This document shows positions 41,151-41,244 of a DNA stretch of 41,244 nucleotides, one piece after another. A program made the translations under genes and the position numbers. The notes under the pieces were generated by a model. The model saw nothing but the letters and a program-made list of their open reading frames with translations, was not told the origin of the DNA and ran no database searches. Each line of letters opens with the position of its first letter. Position 1 is the stretch's first letter. Source of the DNA: JBCBSS01 sp039819065 (GTDB lineage Bacteria; Bacteroidota; Bacteroidia; Cytophagales; Cyclobacteriaceae); contig JBCBSS010000061.1 in the NCBI GenBank assembly GCA_039819065.1, forward strand, positions 1 to 41,244, read 5' to 3'.

Positions 41151-41244
41151 ATTGATCCGACTTTTAGCTCGGTCAGATTGAGCCTATTAGACAGAGGATT
41201 TGTTTATGTTATTGCACACATCAGAGGAGGGCAGATCAAAGGCC
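41147..41244. other. Inverted segment of the S9 peptidase gene at the window edge
   Basis: The plus strand from 41151 reads IDPTFSSVRLSLLDRGFVYV then IAHIRGGQIKG, which is exactly the family sequence that should precede GRKWYEDGK of the minus-strand gene. The segment is bounded by a 13-bp imperfect inverted repeat (41147-41159 and 41232-41244, 11 of 13 matching, both ending in GGCC). Flipping it restores an open frame (QIKG|RKWYEDG). The window ends where the flip would re-enter known sequence. Confidence 0.82.

Noticed and set aside
41151..41244. Separate plus-strand gene fragment reading RLSLLDRGFVYVIAHIRGG
   Set aside because: Its sequence is the missing part of the neighbouring minus-strand S9 peptidase; it is an inverted piece, not an independent gene.
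41147..41244. Phase-variable invertible promoter or gene switch
   Set aside because: No recombinase gene is near, the repeats are only 13 bp and imperfect, and the other window end shows a similar edge artefact.

Overview
The window reads as a 41 kb piece of a Bacteroidota chromosome, most likely a marine Cytophagales-type bacterium; no genus can be named from sequence alone. Evidence: bamD, rpoZ, coaBC, a DUF4835 (PorD-like, type IX secretion) gene and recN in one run; Bacteroidota promoter elements (-7 TAnnTTTG, -33 TTTG); an E2o with two lipoyl domains; a zinc-finger-less AccD; an S-box (SAM-I) riboswitch before metY-metX-hom; and a subunit of the Na+-pumping NADH:quinone reductase. Gene content is mostly core metabolism. 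I see no prophage, IS element, CRISPR array, rRNA or tRNA.

Layout. 1-65 is an inverted copy of bamD sequence (probable contig-end chimera). 70-5276 (+): bamD, rpoZ, coaBC, DUF4835, a small unknown gene, recN. 5289-9277: AhpD-like protein, SLC13 transporter, small membrane protein, ECF sigma factor with a membrane partner. 9281-12881 (-): a four-gene carbamoyltransferase module (carbamoyltransferase, membrane-anchored SGNH protein, 47-aa DUF5989/SxtK-like peptide, SxtJ-like membrane protein). 13042-17449 (-): ahcY, a lipocalin-like lipoprotein, and a lipoprotein built from five lamin-tail-like repeats. 17640-23410 (-): complete 2-oxoglutarate dehydrogenase operon (odhA, odhB, lpd). 23832-26086 (+): rpsP-rimM-trmD-rplS. 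26264-28168 (+): accD and a radical SAM/SPASM protein. 28212-32181 (+): promoter, SAM riboswitch, poly-cysteine leader ORF, metY, metX, hom. 32321-35821 (+): nqrF, arginase-fold protein, DUF6503-like lipoprotein. 35828-37123 (-): atypical NRAMP transporter. 37242-40388 (+): secreted WD40-caspase protein. 40439-40522: REP-like inverted repeat. 40572-41150 (-): 3' end of an oligopeptidase B-type gene, interrupted by an inverted last ~95 bp.

How the genes work together. The met region is a homocysteine pathway: Hom makes homoserine, MetX acetylates it, MetY sulfhydrylates it. AhcY at the other end of the window recovers homocysteine from S-adenosylhomocysteine. The leader before metY carries two potential sensors in series: a SAM aptamer, then a 38-codon ORF with four consecutive Cys codons, which I consider the most interesting signal here. 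The carbamoyltransferase module resembles the sxtI-sxtJ-sxtK trio of saxitoxin clusters with an added SGNH protein; its substrate is unknown.

Both window ends carry inverted sequence joined at short inverted homologies, so both edges should be treated as probable amplification or assembly chimeras rather than biology.
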